Notes: a model not told the origin generated them from the sequence alone. A stretch of DNA of 64,000 nt from Chryseobacterium sp. FP211-J200 (GCF_001643375.1 NZ_LSHB01000016.1:32238-96237), one strand, 5' to 3'. Shown: positions 36,180-44,552, numbered from the stretch's first letter. Made by a program: numbers and translations.

Positions 36180-39100
36180 ATGAACGGGGGAGAAATTGGA
36201 TATAAATACACAGTTGATTCAAAGGAATTAATTGAATTTTTGAAAGGAACAAGTATTTCCATAGAAAAACTAAACAAATTTTTGGACCAATATGGTCAGA
36301 AGGCTGATGATGCCTTTGGTGCCACAAAAGAAAATATCAAGATCCAGAAAGAAGTTATTCTTGAGCTTGAAAATCAATACAAAGAACTTCAAAAAACAAT
36401 TGACAAAATTGCACCCGGACAAGCAAAGCTTAATCTTATGGGTGATGCTGCGGAGATCGCAAAAGAGATTGAAGTTGAGAAAAAAGCCTTAATCGAACTT
36501 GAATCTTATGTCAAATCCAACCAGGAAACACACGAATCTCTTCGCCAAAAACTAACTGCAGTCAAAAATGAAATGCAGGAGCTGGCGGCAGCCGGCAAAC
36601 GCGATTCTGTACAATACGATGAATTATCAAACAAAGCCGATGATTATCAAAATGCAATTGATGAAGTAAATTCAACAATGAATTCTCTCGGGGGCAATAC
36701 GGGTCTTAATGCGCTTGTGCAAACTCTGGGATTGGCATCAGGAGCAATGGCAACGTTTCAGGGATTTGCAGCAATGGCAGCCGGTGACAACGAAAGACTT
36801 GATCAAATTATGGTCAAACTTCAATCCACAATGTCGATAGCAATTGGTGTTCAGCAAATTCAGAATTCACTCCAAAGAGAATCCGGAATAATTCAATCTG
36901 TGATGGCCTTGCAGGCTATGGCAAGAGCCAGAGCTGAAAGACTAGCCACCACCAACACTATTGCCGCTACGGTAGCGCAAAGAGTGTTTAATGCAGTTGC
37001 CAAAGCTAATCCCTATGTTCTTTTGGCGACAGCATTACTGACTGTTATAGGAGCCTTGGTCCTGTTCTCTAAAAATACCAAAGATGCTAAGGATAATGAG
37101 GCAGCACTTGCAAAAGCGACAGCAGACGGCGCGGCAGAATCCGTGTCCAGCTATAAAAAACTTCAATACCAATGGAATCTTCTCGGTAACGACCTGAAAA
37201 AGAAAGAACAATTCATCAAAGATAATAAGGAAGAGTTTCAGAAGCTCGGTACTGAGGTGGAAAACGTCTCAGATGCTGAAAACGTATTAGTAAAGCAAAC
37301 TGAATCTTTTTTAAACGCGATGATGCTCCGTGCAAGAGCGGCGGCAGAAATGCAGATAGCTCAAGAGAATTATAAAAAATACTTAGAGAACAAAGATGAA
37401 GTAGATTCTAACGAATCAAAATACAACGGTCAAACTTTCGGAGGAATCAATAAAGCTATGGATGATTTCGGACGTGACTATTTTGGCATCGGAGGTGTTT
37501 CTAAAAATTCAAATGACGAATATTTAAAAACCGCTGACAAGAATATCAAAAATAGTGTAAAAACTACTCAGAAGGCGGCTGAGGAATTGGAAAAAGCGAA
37601 AATCAAGATTGCTGCCGCTCCACCGTCCAAAGGTTCTGAAGCTTGGTATAAATCTGAGATTTCACGACTTGAAGAATTAAAAAGCAAAGCTGTAGTTGGC
37701 TCAAAAGAATGGAATTCCTATAAAAAGCAAATTGAGAATTATCAAAATCTGATTAATCCAAAGAAGCCAGGTAAAACGAAAAAAGAAAAAGTTGACGAAT
37801 TCTTTCCAGCAGGTTCTGTTGGAGAAATTCAGAAAAGAATCGCAGATATCGATAAAGCCCTGTCTAAAGCCACCGGCGACAAACAAATTGCTGAATTAAA
37901 AAACAAAAGGATTGCCGCCGCTACCGAACTTGCGGAAGCTGAAAAGAAAATCCAAATACTTTCTATTCAGGAACAACTTGACCAAAGTAATAAGCTTTGG
38001 GAACAATACTACTCTACTGTTGAATCTTTAGGAAAAAATATTGCTGATAATATTTACGGTGATCTTTTGAAAGAAGGTCAGTCTCAATTTGACCAGTTGG
38101 TAAATTTACAGCAGCGTCTCAGCGAAAAATCTAAAAAAGGCAAACTGACATCTGAGGAAAAAGAAGTTTATACACAGGCAACTCAGGCCATCGATTCTAT
38201 GCTGGGTAAACAGTCAGCATTGGATAAGTTTAATAGTGATATTGAGTTTTCTCTTTCAAACTTATCAACAGCATCGGAAAGGTTAATTTTTCTTCAGAAC
38301 GAACAAGATAAACTTAATCCGGATGATAAAGGCAATGGGAAATTTGCATCATTAGAAGATTCGAAGCGAAACGAAATTAATGAGCAAAAGCGTCAATATC
38401 AAAATCTTTTGATTGAACATCAGTCCTTTGAAGATAAAAGAAATGAAATTGCGAAAATAGCTTCTGATCAAAGAATTCAGATACTTGAGGATGAAAATCT
38501 AACTCCGGAGAAAAAAGCGGAATTAACTTCAAAAGTTACAAAAGAACAAAACAGTGCTACTTCCGCTGCTGCCCTTGAAGAACTACAAACCTCTGGCATT
38601 TGGCAAACATTGAATGAAAATTTAGATACGCTCACTGCAAATCAAATAGAAAATCTTCTAAGAATCCTCGATGAGAAAGCTCCAGAATTAGCGGCTAAAA
38701 TGACACCAATGGATTTTGAAGCCGTTAAGAGAAACCTTCGTCAAGCACGTCAGCAACTACTTACCTTAAATCCATTTACTGGAATGCTAAGTATGGCCAG
38801 AAAGAATCTGGAAGAATTTTCTGGTGAGTTGGGTGAAACGGTAGAAGAATCAGAAGGTTGGGATGCCATATCTGGTAAAATTACAACTGTTGCCGGTAAA
38901 ATTAAAAATGCAACTAATGCGCTAGAACCATTCAAAGATATAATTGGAGAAACCGGTTCTGAAGTTATTGATACAATTTCAACTATAGCAACTGGCGCTA
39001 TGGTTATGGTCCAACAAATTGAAGTAGTCGTCCAAGCTACTTCAGATGGAATAAAAGCAGCAGAAATAGCCTCTGTTGTCCTTGCCATACTTCAAATTGT

Positions 39101-40037
39101 TATGATGGCTGTTAAGGCTATAATTAGTTTGTTTTCGCTTTTTTCTGGCGATAAGAAAAGAGAGAAAATGATTAAAGGGCTGGCTGATGAAGTTGAAAAT
39201 TTAAAAGAGCAGTATAAAGACTTAGAGTTTGCAGCGGAACGAGCGTATGGTGCGATGAAATATGAAGGACAGCGTGATCTTATTAAAAATATCCAAGCGC
39301 AACAACAAGCGATTGAAGAAATGAAAAAAGCTGAAAGTAACAAGAAGAAGTCGGACCAGGACAAGATAAACGAATGGAACAATCAGCTTGCGGATAACGC
39401 CAGAAAGATTCAAGAAATAAAAGAAGGGATAATTAATGATGTCCTACAAACCGATATTCCGGACGCCGCCGCGCAACTAGGTGATGCCCTTCTGGAAGCT
39501 TTCGGCAAAGGAGAAGATGGGATAAATGCAATTAACGATGCCTTTAATGACCTTGTTAAAAATATGCTCCGGAATCAACTGAATAAAGTTTTAGAATCCC
39601 AAATGGATGGAGTTTTAAAAAAAATGCTATCGTCCGCAGGTTTTAATCAAAACGGAGAAGGAAGTTTCGATGGACTTACTCCTGCTGAGATTGCTGAAAT
39701 CAAAGCACTGTATGAAGCAGCCGCGGCAAATGGGCAACAATTCATTCAGGCCTACTCAGACATTTTCGGAGAATTAAATAATCCATCAAGCAATTTAACT
39801 GGCGCCATCAAAGGTATCACAGAAGAAACAGCATCCGTACTGGCAGGTCAAATGAATGCTATACGGATTATGCAAGGTGAAGCAATGAAGGTTCATTCAG
39901 ATTCAAACCTAGTCCTTAGAAATAGCTTAACACAACTTACTCAAATTGAAATAAATACAAGATATAATAAATATCTAGAGCTTATTTATTGGGGCATGAA
40001 AGACAAAGGAATTTTAAGAGGAATGGGCAAAATTTAA
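36180..40037 (+). CDS. Phage tail tape-measure-like protein
   Basis: The 1285-residue protein is dominated by long coiled coils and is the largest gene of the element. Hydrophobic stretches interrupt them: QTLGLASGAMATFQGFAAMA near residue 180, NPYVLLATALLTVIGALVLF near 275, and IASVVLAILQIVMMAVKAII near 965. This alternation is typical of tape-measure proteins, which set tail length and pass through the membrane during DNA entry. It is orphaned: no major tail, tube or baseplate gene is seen. A terminator follows at 40063. Confidence 0.8.
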   Translation: MNGGEIGYKYTVDSKELIEFLKGTSISIEKLNKFLDQYGQKADDAFGATKENIKIQKEVILELENQYKELQKTIDKIAPGQAKLNLMGDAAEIAKEIEVEKKALIELESYVKSNQETHESLRQKLTAVKNEMQELAAAGKRDSVQYDELSNKADDYQNAIDEVNSTMNSLGGNTGLNALVQTLGLASGAMATFQGFAAMAAGDNERLDQIMVKLQSTMSIAIGVQQIQNSLQRESGIIQSVMALQAMARARAERLATTNTIAATVAQRVFNAVAKANPYVLLATALLTVIGALVLFSKNTKDAKDNEAALAKATADGAAESVSSYKKLQYQWNLLGNDLKKKEQFIKDNKEEFQKLGTEVENVSDAENVLVKQTESFLNAMMLRARAAAEMQIAQENYKKYLENKDEVDSNESKYNGQTFGGINKAMDDFGRDYFGIGGVSKNSNDEYLKTADKNIKNSVKTTQKAAEELEKAKIKIAAAPPSKGSEAWYKSEISRLEELKSKAVVGSKEWNSYKKQIENYQNLINPKKPGKTKKEKVDEFFPAGSVGEIQKRIADIDKALSKATGDKQIAELKNKRIAAATELAEAEKKIQILSIQEQLDQSNKLWEQYYSTVESLGKNIADNIYGDLLKEGQSQFDQLVNLQQRLSEKSKKGKLTSEEKEVYTQATQAIDSMLGKQSALDKFNSDIEFSLSNLSTASERLIFLQNEQDKLNPDDKGNGKFASLEDSKRNEINEQKRQYQNLLIEHQSFEDKRNEIAKIASDQRIQILEDENLTPEKKAELTSKVTKEQNSATSAAALEELQTSGIWQTLNENLDTLTANQIENLLRILDEKAPELAAKMTPMDFEAVKRNLRQARQQLLTLNPFTGMLSMARKNLEEFSGELGETVEESEGWDAISGKITTVAGKIKNATNALEPFKDIIGETGSEVIDTISTIATGAMVMVQQIEVVVQATSDGIKAAEIASVVLAILQIVMMAVKAIISLFSLFSGDKKREKMIKGLADEVENLKEQYKDLEFAAERAYGAMKYEGQRDLIKNIQAQQQAIEEMKKAESNKKKSDQDKINEWNNQLADNARKIQEIKEGIINDVLQTDIPDAAAQLGDALLEAFGKGEDGINAINDAFNDLVKNMLRNQLNKVLESQMDGVLKKMLSSAGFNQNGEGSFDGLTPAEIAEIKALYEAAAANGQQFIQAYSDIFGELNNPSSNLTGAIKGITEETASVLAGQMNAIRIMQGEAMKVHSDSNLVLRNSLTQLTQIEINTRYNKYLELIYWGMKDKGILRGMGKI

Positions 40038-40062
40038 AAATGAGAATAGGAAAAGAATAAAT

Positions 40063-40090
40063 AAAACCTCTCAGAAATGGGAGGTTTTTT
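40063..40090 (+). terminator. Terminator after the tape-measure gene
   Basis: AAAACCTC (40063-40070) / GAGGTTTT (40081-40088) with a 10-base loop, followed by T residues. Confidence 0.8.
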
Positions 40091-40145
40091 ATTTCAGGAA
40101 TTTCAAACACATTAATAAATAAAAGTAGGAGGCTGGTTTAATCTA

Positions 40146-40742
40146 TTAAATTTCGAGAATTTGTATATCCTCATAGCAATCATGTACAACTTTTTTGATC
40201 TTCGCTATTCTCTGTCTTATTGCCCTTCTTCTCGTACGAAGACTACTAAATTCGAGATCCTTAACATAAACGAGAGCCATTCCACTAATATCAGGTAACA
40301 TTATCATTACGTAATCACTATTAGAGCCAAAAAAATTCATTAATTTTTGACAATATATCTTGTATCTTCTATTGTTCTGAGCAGGTTCTGCACTTTCACT
40401 TTTAATAGATCTTGCACCCACTGCAACAAAAGAGCAATCTGGATAAATATCAATTAGTAAAGGAATAGCTTGTAGGCAAGAATCAATAATTTTGTTTGCC
40501 TCAAAAGTATTAGTATGAATACTATATCTATTTTTAGAAAGTTTGTGAGTTTTACAGTAATATTTTAGAGCAAAAAAATTTTCTTCATGATAAATCCCCT
40601 CAACACAGTATCGTAACTTAGATTTTGTAGATTTAAAGTAAAAGTGGTATTCATCCTTAATAAAATGTCCGGCTACTTTTGCCGGACAATATCTTGTATT
40701 ATAAAATTCGTAGAATGAACTCATAGCTTTACCAACTAACAC
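40146..40742 (-). CDS. Hypothetical protein of the leftward accessory block
   Basis: A 198-residue basic protein with a beta-rich start (DEYHFYFKSTKSKLRYCVEG), the central segment LIDIYPDCSFVAVGARSIKS, and a C-terminal Arg-rich helix (LRTRRRAIRQRIAKIKK). I do not recognise it. It is encoded against the phage-like genes and preceded, with a 14-bp overlap, by a 57-codon gene. That small-gene/larger-gene arrangement resembles toxin-antitoxin or anti-defence pairs, but there is no motif support. Confidence 0.6.
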   Translation of the reverse strand: MLVGKAMSSFYEFYNTRYCPAKVAGHFIKDEYHFYFKSTKSKLRYCVEGIYHEENFFALKYYCKTHKLSKNRYSIHTNTFEANKIIDSCLQAIPLLIDIYPDCSFVAVGARSIKSESAEPAQNNRRYKIYCQKLMNFFGSNSDYVMIMLPDISGMALVYVKDLEFSSLRTRRRAIRQRIAKIKKVVHDCYEDIQILEI

Positions 40743-40902
40743 TAATTTGTTTTGACTTACCAGTATTTGGAGTATAAATAATCATTCTTTTTACATCAGA
40801 CAATCTAATTTCATTAGCTTTATCTAATGTAGTCCATCCCTTCCTTATAGGCCTTGACGCCAAAGGTTTTTTGCCAGAATTAATTTGTTTTAAACATTTC
40901 AT
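40729..40902 (-). CDS. Small basic protein overlapping the next gene
   Basis: The minus-strand frame from 40902 gives 57 residues, MKCLKQINSGKKPLASRPIR at the start and TPNTGKSKQISVSW at the end. It overlaps the 198-residue gene downstream by 14 bp, which suggests coupled translation. No family is recognised. It is short but has a clean ATG and a plausible composition. Confidence 0.5.
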   Translation of the reverse strand: MKCLKQINSGKKPLASRPIRKGWTTLDKANEIRLSDVKRMIIYTPNTGKSKQISVSW

Positions 40903-41007
40903 AGTAAGGTGGTTTATAGCTATTTTGGGGCAAATATAAAAAGATTTTTGACATCTGCAACAATGAGTTATATTAATTAATAATATTTATGATAATAGTC
41001 CTGCAAA

Positions 41008-41045
41008 TTTGAAACCATATAACGTCAAAACTTGACGTATATTTG
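41008..41045 (+). promoter_or_regulatory. Promoter with palindromic operator
   Basis: TATATTTG (41038-41045) fits TAnnTTTG. Directly in front lies the inverted repeat ACGTCAA (41022-41028) / TTGACGT (41032-41038). A TTTG at 41008-41011 could be a loosely spaced -33 box. The arrangement predicts a repressible promoter for the small gene starting at 41069. Confidence 0.55.
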
Positions 41046-41068
41046 AAACAACTTTAAAACAATACAAA

Positions 41069-41245
41069 ATGAAAATTAAAATTGGAGACCTAGTTAGACT
41101 TAAATCTGATATTGATAGTAACTACATTATGACCGTAAACGGATTAAGTAAAGTTGGACCCCTTTATCGCTTCTGTGTGTGGTTCGTTGGACCCGACTTA
41201 AAATCTGGCGACTTCCACGAAGAAGCATTAGTGATTGTTGAGTAA
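41069..41245 (+). CDS. DUF2158 (YodC-like) small protein
   Basis: The 58-residue protein reads MKIKIGDLVRLKSDIDSNYI followed by MTVNGLSKVG, a Cys/Trp strand FCVWFVG and the acidic end DFHEEALVIVE. This is the DUF2158 pattern (GDxVxLKS...MTV...CxWF...F..EALV), a small SH3-like barrel found in many bacteria and mobile elements without known function. Its end overlaps the converging gene by 18 bp. Confidence 0.72.
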   Translation: MKIKIGDLVRLKSDIDSNYIMTVNGLSKVGPLYRFCVWFVGPDLKSGDFHEEALVIVE

Positions 41246-41641
41246 ATATTTTCCAAACGTTGTATTACATCTCAATACTTCATCAACTAAAACCATATCA
41301 CGCCAGTATTTAATATTGGCGTTTTTATATTCCAAATCGTCGGCTTTTGCTTTTGGTTCTCGTAAGTAGATTAGAAGATTAGAAAGACCGTTATTGAGAT
41401 CCGGATAGAGTTTTTTATCTATTTCCGTGAATAGGTTTTCAATGAAAGAAACGAATCTTTCGTACTCACTTTGAAGATGGGAATCATTGTAGAAATGAAA
41501 GCAGAAATAACGCAGATCGGTGTATTCTGAGCCTTCAATAATATTTTCACAGTGTTGTAGGAAATCAAAAGTTAAAGCTCGGAATTCAAACTCCAAGCCT
41601 TTTGTTAATCTTTCGTATTCTTCGTATTCCCTTGTATGCAT
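41228..41641 (-). CDS. Hypothetical protein of the leftward accessory block
   Basis: The 137-residue helical protein starts MHTREYEEYERLTKGLEFEF and has a middle segment YFCFHFYNDSHLQSEYERFV. There are no membrane helices and no recognised motif. It converges on the DUF2158 gene. Confidence 0.6.
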   Translation of the reverse strand: MHTREYEEYERLTKGLEFEFRALTFDFLQHCENIIEGSEYTDLRYFCFHFYNDSHLQSEYERFVSFIENLFTEIDKKLYPDLNNGLSNLLIYLREPKAKADDLEYKNANIKYWRDMVLVDEVLRCNTTFGKYLLNNH

Positions 41642-41646
41642 TGAAA

Positions 41647-41793
41647 CTATTTATACATAATCATCGCAGAATATTTACTTTCCGACATAGACCATTTAAT
41701 ATCAATAATTTCAAGCTTTTGACTTTTTAGAAAATCATTAATTTTATTTTCAACTCCAGATGCAGAACTCGAATAAACAACTTTTACTTTCAT
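41647..41793 (-). CDS. Small protein resembling Cse60/DUF2758
   Basis: The 48-residue frame starts MKVKVVYSSSASGVENKIND and ends KWSMSESKYSAMIMYK. The layout (a short strand, a helix with NKINDFL, the strand EIIDIKWS, then YSAMIMYK) matches the small DUF2758/sporulation-protein-Cse60 family found in Firmicutes and phages. The role is unknown. The call rests on pattern similarity. Confidence 0.5.
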   Translation of the reverse strand: MKVKVVYSSSASGVENKINDFLKSQKLEIIDIKWSMSESKYSAMIMYK

Positions 41794-41954
41794 ACTATGA
41801 CTTTTTGTTTTGACAAAAGTATACTATTTTACGAACTTTTTATTCTCTGAAATAAAATATGGTGTTTTGTTTCCTTCAAAGTCACCAACCCATTTATTAA
41901 AATATCGGGGAAATCTGCCGATAAATTTATTTAAATTTTGAAAAAATATATTAA

Positions 41955-42275
41955 TCAAATAGGCTGCATTCCTGAAATAATAGACTGCAATTCTAATCCT
42001 AACTTACCTCCAAAACCTCTATTTTTCCGAATTTCCTTAATGCCATAATCATTAACCAATGAAGCTACTTCGCTAACTGTGTAATCGTCCGACAAAGAAA
42101 AGAACTCTCTATGTTTCAAAGCTTGATACAGTTTTCTGGATGATACTTCTCTAAATAAAGAATCAGGATCAATACCTTTAAGTAGATCATCCGACAAACC
42201 AATATCTTCCAGACATTGTTTTCTGTATAGTTTAACAATTTCCAAGGCTTGCAAATATTCTTCTCTCGTAATCAT
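41955..42275 (-). CDS. Hypothetical protein with alphaCTD-like helical C-terminus
   Basis: The 106-residue protein starts MITREEYLQALEIVKLYRKQ. Its second half (LSDDYTVSEVASLVNDYGIK, then RGFGGKLGLELQSII) resembles the helix-hairpin-helix arrangement of the RNA polymerase alpha C-terminal domain, which also occurs in small phage and mobile-element proteins. The function is unknown; a DNA-binding or regulatory role is a guess. Confidence 0.55.
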   Translation of the reverse strand: MITREEYLQALEIVKLYRKQCLEDIGLSDDLLKGIDPDSLFREVSSRKLYQALKHREFFSLSDDYTVSEVASLVNDYGIKEIRKNRGFGGKLGLELQSIISGMQPI

Positions 42276-42423
42276 AATTTATATTTAATGTTCAGTAGTG
42301 CGAAAAAGCACTTCTAAAAATGACATTTAAAATTACAAATCTTAATTGATATAATTCAGGACTCTCAAAATTGAGGAATCTATTTGACAATGCTAAAAAG
42401 CTGATAGAAATAATGTTAGTCGC

Positions 42424-43000
42424 AGCTCAGAAAAGAAAGTGAAACAGTTTATGTTAACGCTACCGAAATGGCCAAGCCATTTGGAAAGAGGCCGGTAGAT
42501 TATTTACAAAACCAACAATCTCAACAATTTATAAAAGAGTTAAGCAAAGTGAGAAAAAGCACTTTGACTGATTTAGTGAAGGTTACAAAAGGAGGAAATA
42601 ATCCAGGCACTTGGATGCATGAAGATTTAGCGATTGAATTCGCACGATGGTTAATCCTTGAATTTAAGCGTGGACGAAATCTCGTCCGTGAATTGCTCAA
42701 CAATTTTGGCGAGCAAACATTAGAATCGAATCGAAAAGTATGGATTTATCGAAAATCAAGATTTTGAGCGTTTCCACAATTTTATGGAAGCGGGTATTTG
42801 GCAGAAAACATTTGATTGAGTATGCACTTTCAATTGATTGCGCAAAAGAAATTTTAAATACGGTTAAAAACCATATTATAAAATCAAAAAAAGGAAAAGG
42901 TGGCGGAACCTATTCGCATAAAAGCATTGCTTACTTCCGGACTATATCGGCAAATTTCTGATCTCCCCAATGGAGTTTTGTACAAATTCAAATCCTTCAA
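42424..43000 (+). pseudogene. Decayed KilA-N/antirepressor gene
   Basis: From 42450 the frame reads VNATEMAKPFGKRPVDYLQN, then LSKVRKSTLTDLVKVTKGGN and GTWMHEDLAIEFARWL, a clear KilA-N DNA-binding domain of phage antirepressors. No intact start exists because a TAG lies just upstream in frame. The C-terminal half is scattered over other frames: FERFHNFMEAGIWQKTF, YALSIDCAKEI, and GGGTYSHKSIAYF, which resembles the YAHKDIAFEF motif. The region contains short palindromes such as GGACGA/TCGTCC near 42672. It is a frameshifted remnant or mosaic. Confidence 0.7.
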
Positions 43001-43110
43001 TAATCTAATTTCAAAGCAGTTACAATATAAAATATTAAAAAAAATAATTATACGGGAAACCGTAAAAAATATTGGAATAAAATCTATTACTTTGAAATAA
43101 AATAACCAAA

Positions 43111-43674
43111 ATGAAAAATTTATTACTACTGTTAATCATTATTTCATCATTATCATTTGCACAGTCGCTGCCTAGAATCGAAAATGATACATTATACACC
43201 ACATCTGGCTATAAATTGTATCCAAAACTAGAAGTTAAAATAGGTGTTGGTACGATGCCGGACGGGGATTTTAAGTACATAAGAACAAATTCAGCATCAC
43301 TTTTTAATTATACCTCGACTACTGGCTACCAAGGTTTAGCAAACCAGGCTAATTCACTTCCAAGAAACAATTCTGGATTCAAATACGTCATCAAAAAAGT
43401 AGAAGAAAGAGGCTCTAAAAAGAGGGGATTTAATTATTATGTGGTATTAAAAAACATTATTGCATATGAAGTTGATGTTGAAAATGCGATAAGAACGGGA
43501 GAACTTGAATTGCCTGAGGAATTTAGAAAAACGATTCCCACAAACGACACTGTTAAAATGTCGACGACCGATAAATATGACAAATTAAAAAAACTCAAGG
43601 AATTATTGGATTCAGGAATTCTCACACAAGAAGAATTTAAGACTGAGAAAGACAAAGTAATGGCAGAAAATTAG
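43111..43674 (+). CDS. Exported protein with C-terminal SHOCT motif
   Basis: The 187-residue protein has a signal peptide (MKNLLLLLIIISSLSFAQS), a beta-rich middle with GYKLYPKLEVKIGVGTMPDG, and a C-terminal SHOCT segment YDKLKKLKELLDSGILTQEE-F. SHOCT motifs often mediate oligomerisation. It is the last gene before the right end of the element and may be a cargo gene. Confidence 0.75.
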   Translation: MKNLLLLLIIISSLSFAQSLPRIENDTLYTTSGYKLYPKLEVKIGVGTMPDGDFKYIRTNSASLFNYTSTTGYQGLANQANSLPRNNSGFKYVIKKVEERGSKKRGFNYYVVLKNIIAYEVDVENAIRTGELELPEEFRKTIPTNDTVKMSTTDKYDKLKKLKELLDSGILTQEEFKTEKDKVMAEN

Positions 43675-43676
43675 AT

Positions 43677-43727
43677 AATGTAGCTAATGCAGAAAATGTA
43701 CATCAAAAAACAACTTTTATTTTGTTA
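43677..43727. repeat. Right copy of the 52-bp inverted repeat
   Basis: AATGTAGCTAATGCAGAAAA, then TGTACATC, then AAACAACTTTTATTTTGTTA, is the inverse of 29939-29990 with a few changes. The 9-bp unit ATGTAGnnn is partly degraded here. A TTACTACAAAA word, shared with the integrase promoter, follows at 43783. Confidence 0.7.
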
Positions 43728-43842
43728 ATGACTAAAATTACAATCTTAAAAGGAATTTTGGTGATTTTAAAAAGAAATTCATTTACTACAAAAATTACAA
43801 CAAATGCTGCCTAATGAATTGATTTTCAAATAATAAACATAG

Positions 43843-43857
43843 TCCCTCCAACTCCAC
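43843..43857. other. attR: direct repeat of the ssrA 3' end
   Basis: Exact second copy of TCCCTCCAACTCCAC (see 26859-26873). The match stops at both edges, and only the last 15 bases of the tmRNA are duplicated. Confidence 0.9.
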
Positions 43858-43859
43858 TT

Positions 43860-43892
43860 AAAACCCTGTAAATTACTGATTTACAGGGTTTT
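43860..43892. terminator. Probable original tmRNA terminator, displaced
   Basis: AAAACCCTGTAAAT (43860-43873) / ATTTACAGGGTTTT (43879-43892) form a perfect stem followed by ATTTTT. It sits 3 bp after attR, the place expected for the tmRNA terminator before integration. Confidence 0.8.
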
Positions 43893-44064
43893 ATTTTTAA
43901 AGATGCTAGTGTAGGTGCTATATTAAATTCTATTTTATTAAGAATTATCAAATAATTACCATCATACTTTGCCAATGATAACAAATCTAGCTCTCTTATT
44001 GCATTTACTTAAATAAAATAATCATATTATAACTATCAAAAAGAAATAATTTCATAATTTTGTT

Positions 44065-44457
44065 GTGTTGAAAACTTTTAGTAAACATATCAGCTTTATT
44101 ATCTTACTATGTTTGGGCTTTTTTCTAATTCCCAGCTTAAGCTATGCTTGTGCAAAAAAAACAGCTAATACAGAACAGAAAAGTTGCTCTAAAGATCAAT
44201 ATTCAAAATCAGAACATAAAAGCAGATGTAAGAATCAGTCCTGTACTAAGTGCAACGATGGTCACGACTGCAACGGTAAGTGTAAACACAGTTCTTGCAA
44301 ATGTAGCACTTCTTCATCTTCATTAAGTTTACCTATACTGGTAGATATAAAAACAGAAAACCACTTTGCAGAAATTAAAACGCAAAAATTCGGTTTCAAA
44401 CAAACCTATTATTCTTCGGGTTACCATTCTTTTTGGCAACCGCCTAAAATAGGATAA
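44065..44457 (+). CDS. Cys/Lys-rich exported protein ending in WQPPK
   Basis: No ATG is available; GTG (44065) or TTG (44068) starts a signal-peptide-like segment (FIILLCLGFFLIPSLSYAC). A Cys/His/Lys-rich region follows (CSKDQYSKSEHKSRCKNQSC, then CNDGHDCNGKCKHSSCKC), with the C-terminus YHSFWQPPKIG. A -7 motif TAATTTTG at 44055-44062 would place the transcription start almost at TTG 44068, so the mRNA may be leaderless. It heads the copper island and probably binds metal. Its C-terminal signature is shared with the DUF6660 gene at the other end of the island. Confidence 0.65.
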   Translation: MLKTFSKHISFIILLCLGFFLIPSLSYACAKKTANTEQKSCSKDQYSKSEHKSRCKNQSCTKCNDGHDCNGKCKHSSCKCSTSSSSLSLPILVDIKTENHFAEIKTQKFGFKQTYYSSGYHSFWQPPKIG

Positions 44458-44552
44458 AACTATGGCTTGTTAGCCACAGTTACGTCTTGTCGAGAACTAA
44501 ATCCGGTTTTCGCAATCCTTTTATATATCTTATTAATTTTAAAATTTTCAAA

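Larger units (their letters stand above)
26859..43857. mobile_element. 17-kb integrative element in ssrA (satellite-like or reduced prophage)
   Basis: It is bounded by the exact 15-bp direct repeat of the tmRNA 3' end. Contents from left: tyrosine recombinase, hypothetical, DUF3853, a palindrome-rich non-coding segment, excisionase-like HTH, P4/D5-type helicase, DUF6371 primase-like, small genes, gp10-like, tape-measure, leftward small genes, KilA-N remnant and a SHOCT exported protein. No capsid, portal, large terminase, lysis or conjugation genes were found. The element rebuilds the tmRNA end at its left side and brings its own terminator, and the original terminator is displaced to the right (43860). 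Confidence 0.88.

Noticed and set aside
42740..43100. Short ORFs 42740-42961 and 42900-43100 as separate genes
   Set aside because: They contain out-of-frame pieces of antirepressor-like sequence (YALSIDCAKEI, GGGTYSHK) and belong to the decayed gene.
26859..43857. Complete prophage
   Set aside because: No large terminase, portal, capsid, tail tube or lysis gene could be recognised; only gp10-like and tape-measure genes represent the virion.
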